Assembly (NCBI GenBank): GCA_030533445.1
Contig: CM060068.1
Location: forward strand, 13,731,479-13,795,478
DNA length: 64,000 nt
Source: Cyprinodon diabolis
Taxonomy: Eukaryota > Chordata > Actinopteri > Cyprinodontiformes > Cyprinodontidae
Direction of reading: 5' to 3'
Translations under genes and position numbers: made by a program
Notes under the pieces: generated by a model
The model's database searches: none
What the model was told of the DNA's origin: nothing
Seen by the model: only the letters and a program-made list of their open reading frames with translations
Part shown: one piece after another, positions 62,771 through 64,000 of the stretch
Layout: each line of letters starts with the position of its first letter
Position numbering within the stretch: the stretch's first letter is position 1

Positions 62771-64000
62771 TGTTGAATAGATTTACTTATATCATTTTTT
62801 ATTTTTTACATTTTTCAATATTAATGAACTACTGTGGGTAAAGATACATTTGTTTAGAGACTTTTTACCGATCCTTACTGAGGGCAAATATGTTTATATG
62901 CCACTGCATATTTATGCAGATCACCCAGTTTAAGCTGTTTTTTTTTTTTTTTTACTTTTTAGTCTTCATATAAAGGCAGTCAAAATGTGTGATTTTGTGT
63001 GGGATGCATAAGGGCCTATTTTGCTCCTTATATTCAGTTTTTTCCTCTGCTGTTTGCTCTTGCTGCAGGCTCTCTTGGTGATAAGTGCTGTCATCGAGTC
63101 TGATAGTTGTAGATCTCTGAGAATATGGACCAAATATGTCCATCTGTGCTACTGTGTCTCCGTAATGCTCTTCCATATGGTCAAGTACGGTCTACTCAGA
63201 GGCTCATAGAGATGGGATTGGACAGTTGGACAAATATTCACCAACATAAATGCATGCTCTATGTGTGGACACGTATCCCTGCAATCACGAATACAGAAAA
63301 TAACACATTTATAATACTGAGTGGGCATAATATTGACCGAGTTCAGTCGTGGGTGAGACTCTGGCTTTCTGAATGAGTACTAATCTATTGTTTGCCAGTT
63401 TATGTGATCTGTCTGGAAGAAGTTTAATAGTGGTCTCTGTCAGCACGCTCCCATTGCTTTATGTCGATGTTTTTCACTCTTCACACCGTTTCTGTTGCTC
63501 ATTCATCTTTTTCTTCCTGTCTGTTTTGTCTGGATTTCTCTAGAGAAAGTAAAGGTTGACCGGAGATCAATAAACGGTGAGCGAACACAGTCAGACAAAG
63601 CTATGCAGACATGCTCGGATGCAGACTCGAAAGTGCTGAGCAGGTGAATTTTATTCATTCATATTCTGAATATAGGGACGACACCATCCTAATTATCGAT
63701 CGCAGAAATAAACAATCGATTTTAGTGATGCTCAGATGGCTTCTGTGTCTGTGTGTAGAAATGTTTGTCCGTGTCCTCCATTGTGGCTGTTTTATAAAGA
63801 CTTTAATTGTTGTGGCATCCGGGGGACTTTAAATGTTATCTTCCAGTAAGTATAAATCAAATATAAATCTAAAGTTTAACATTGATTAACTCAATTTGTT
63901 TTTATTTAAACAGTATGTGATACTGTGTCAGATCAAATAGGATATTGAGAGAGTGAGAGTGGGTGTATCAGATTCATGTCCGAATCAATAGCCTTGTTGT

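Noticed and set aside
63545..63577. Possible mini-exon between TCTCTAG and GTGAGC
   Set aside because: Splice-like edges, but the open frame (KVKVDRRSIN) does not match the Par-3 continuation expected after exon 2.

Overview
This is an AT-rich vertebrate genomic window, almost certainly from a teleost fish. The fish call rests on the kinds of repeats seen: two intact Tc1-like transposons, hAT, TTAA-flanked and palindromic MITEs, tRNA-derived SINEs ending in GGATG repeats, Ty3/gypsy-type solo LTRs and a LINE fragment. No prokaryotic genes, rRNA genes or CRISPR arrays are visible. The protein-coding content is small: one large host gene, of which only the beginning lies in the window, plus the two transposase genes.

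Layout. Positions 1-18,500 are intergenic sequence upstream of the host gene. They hold several LTR remnants (about 1.77, 2.7-3.4, 7.5-8.2 and 14.1-14.6 kb), MITEs and SINEs, a terminal-inverted-repeat element (13.26-14.08 kb), a decayed LINE reverse-transcriptase tail (16.6-17.1 kb) and a GC-rich unclassified repeat (17.7-18.3 kb). A CpG-rich, unique-looking segment at 18.8-19.3 kb is the probable promoter and 5' untranslated exon of the host gene. The first coding exon (19,739-19,855) and the second (34,526-34,627) both read in frame with canonical splice sites. Together they encode the N-terminal PB1-like oligomerisation domain of a Par-3 family polarity scaffold, closest by recall to PARD3B. 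The intron between them is 14,670 bp. The rest of the window (34,628-64,000) appears to be the second intron; I found no third exon.

The introns are where most of the mobile DNA lies. Intron 1 has two hAT remnants, one nested in another repeat with matching flanking direct repeats and one with a broken BED zinc finger. It also has a tRNA-type SINE and a 532-bp tandem duplication with no visible differences between copies. Intron 2 has two divergently oriented Tc1-like elements only about 1 kb apart, each with an uninterrupted DD34E transposase reading frame, and a TTAA-flanked MITE between them. Further on are a 437-bp hAT MITE with a perfect 8-bp target duplication and a 931-bp TTAA-flanked fold-back element with arms of about 404 bp.

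There is no operon or multi-gene system here. The most notable biology is the possibly recent Tc1 activity, the fold-back element with a small reading frame, and the very young tandem duplication. All family names are from pattern recognition without database searches.
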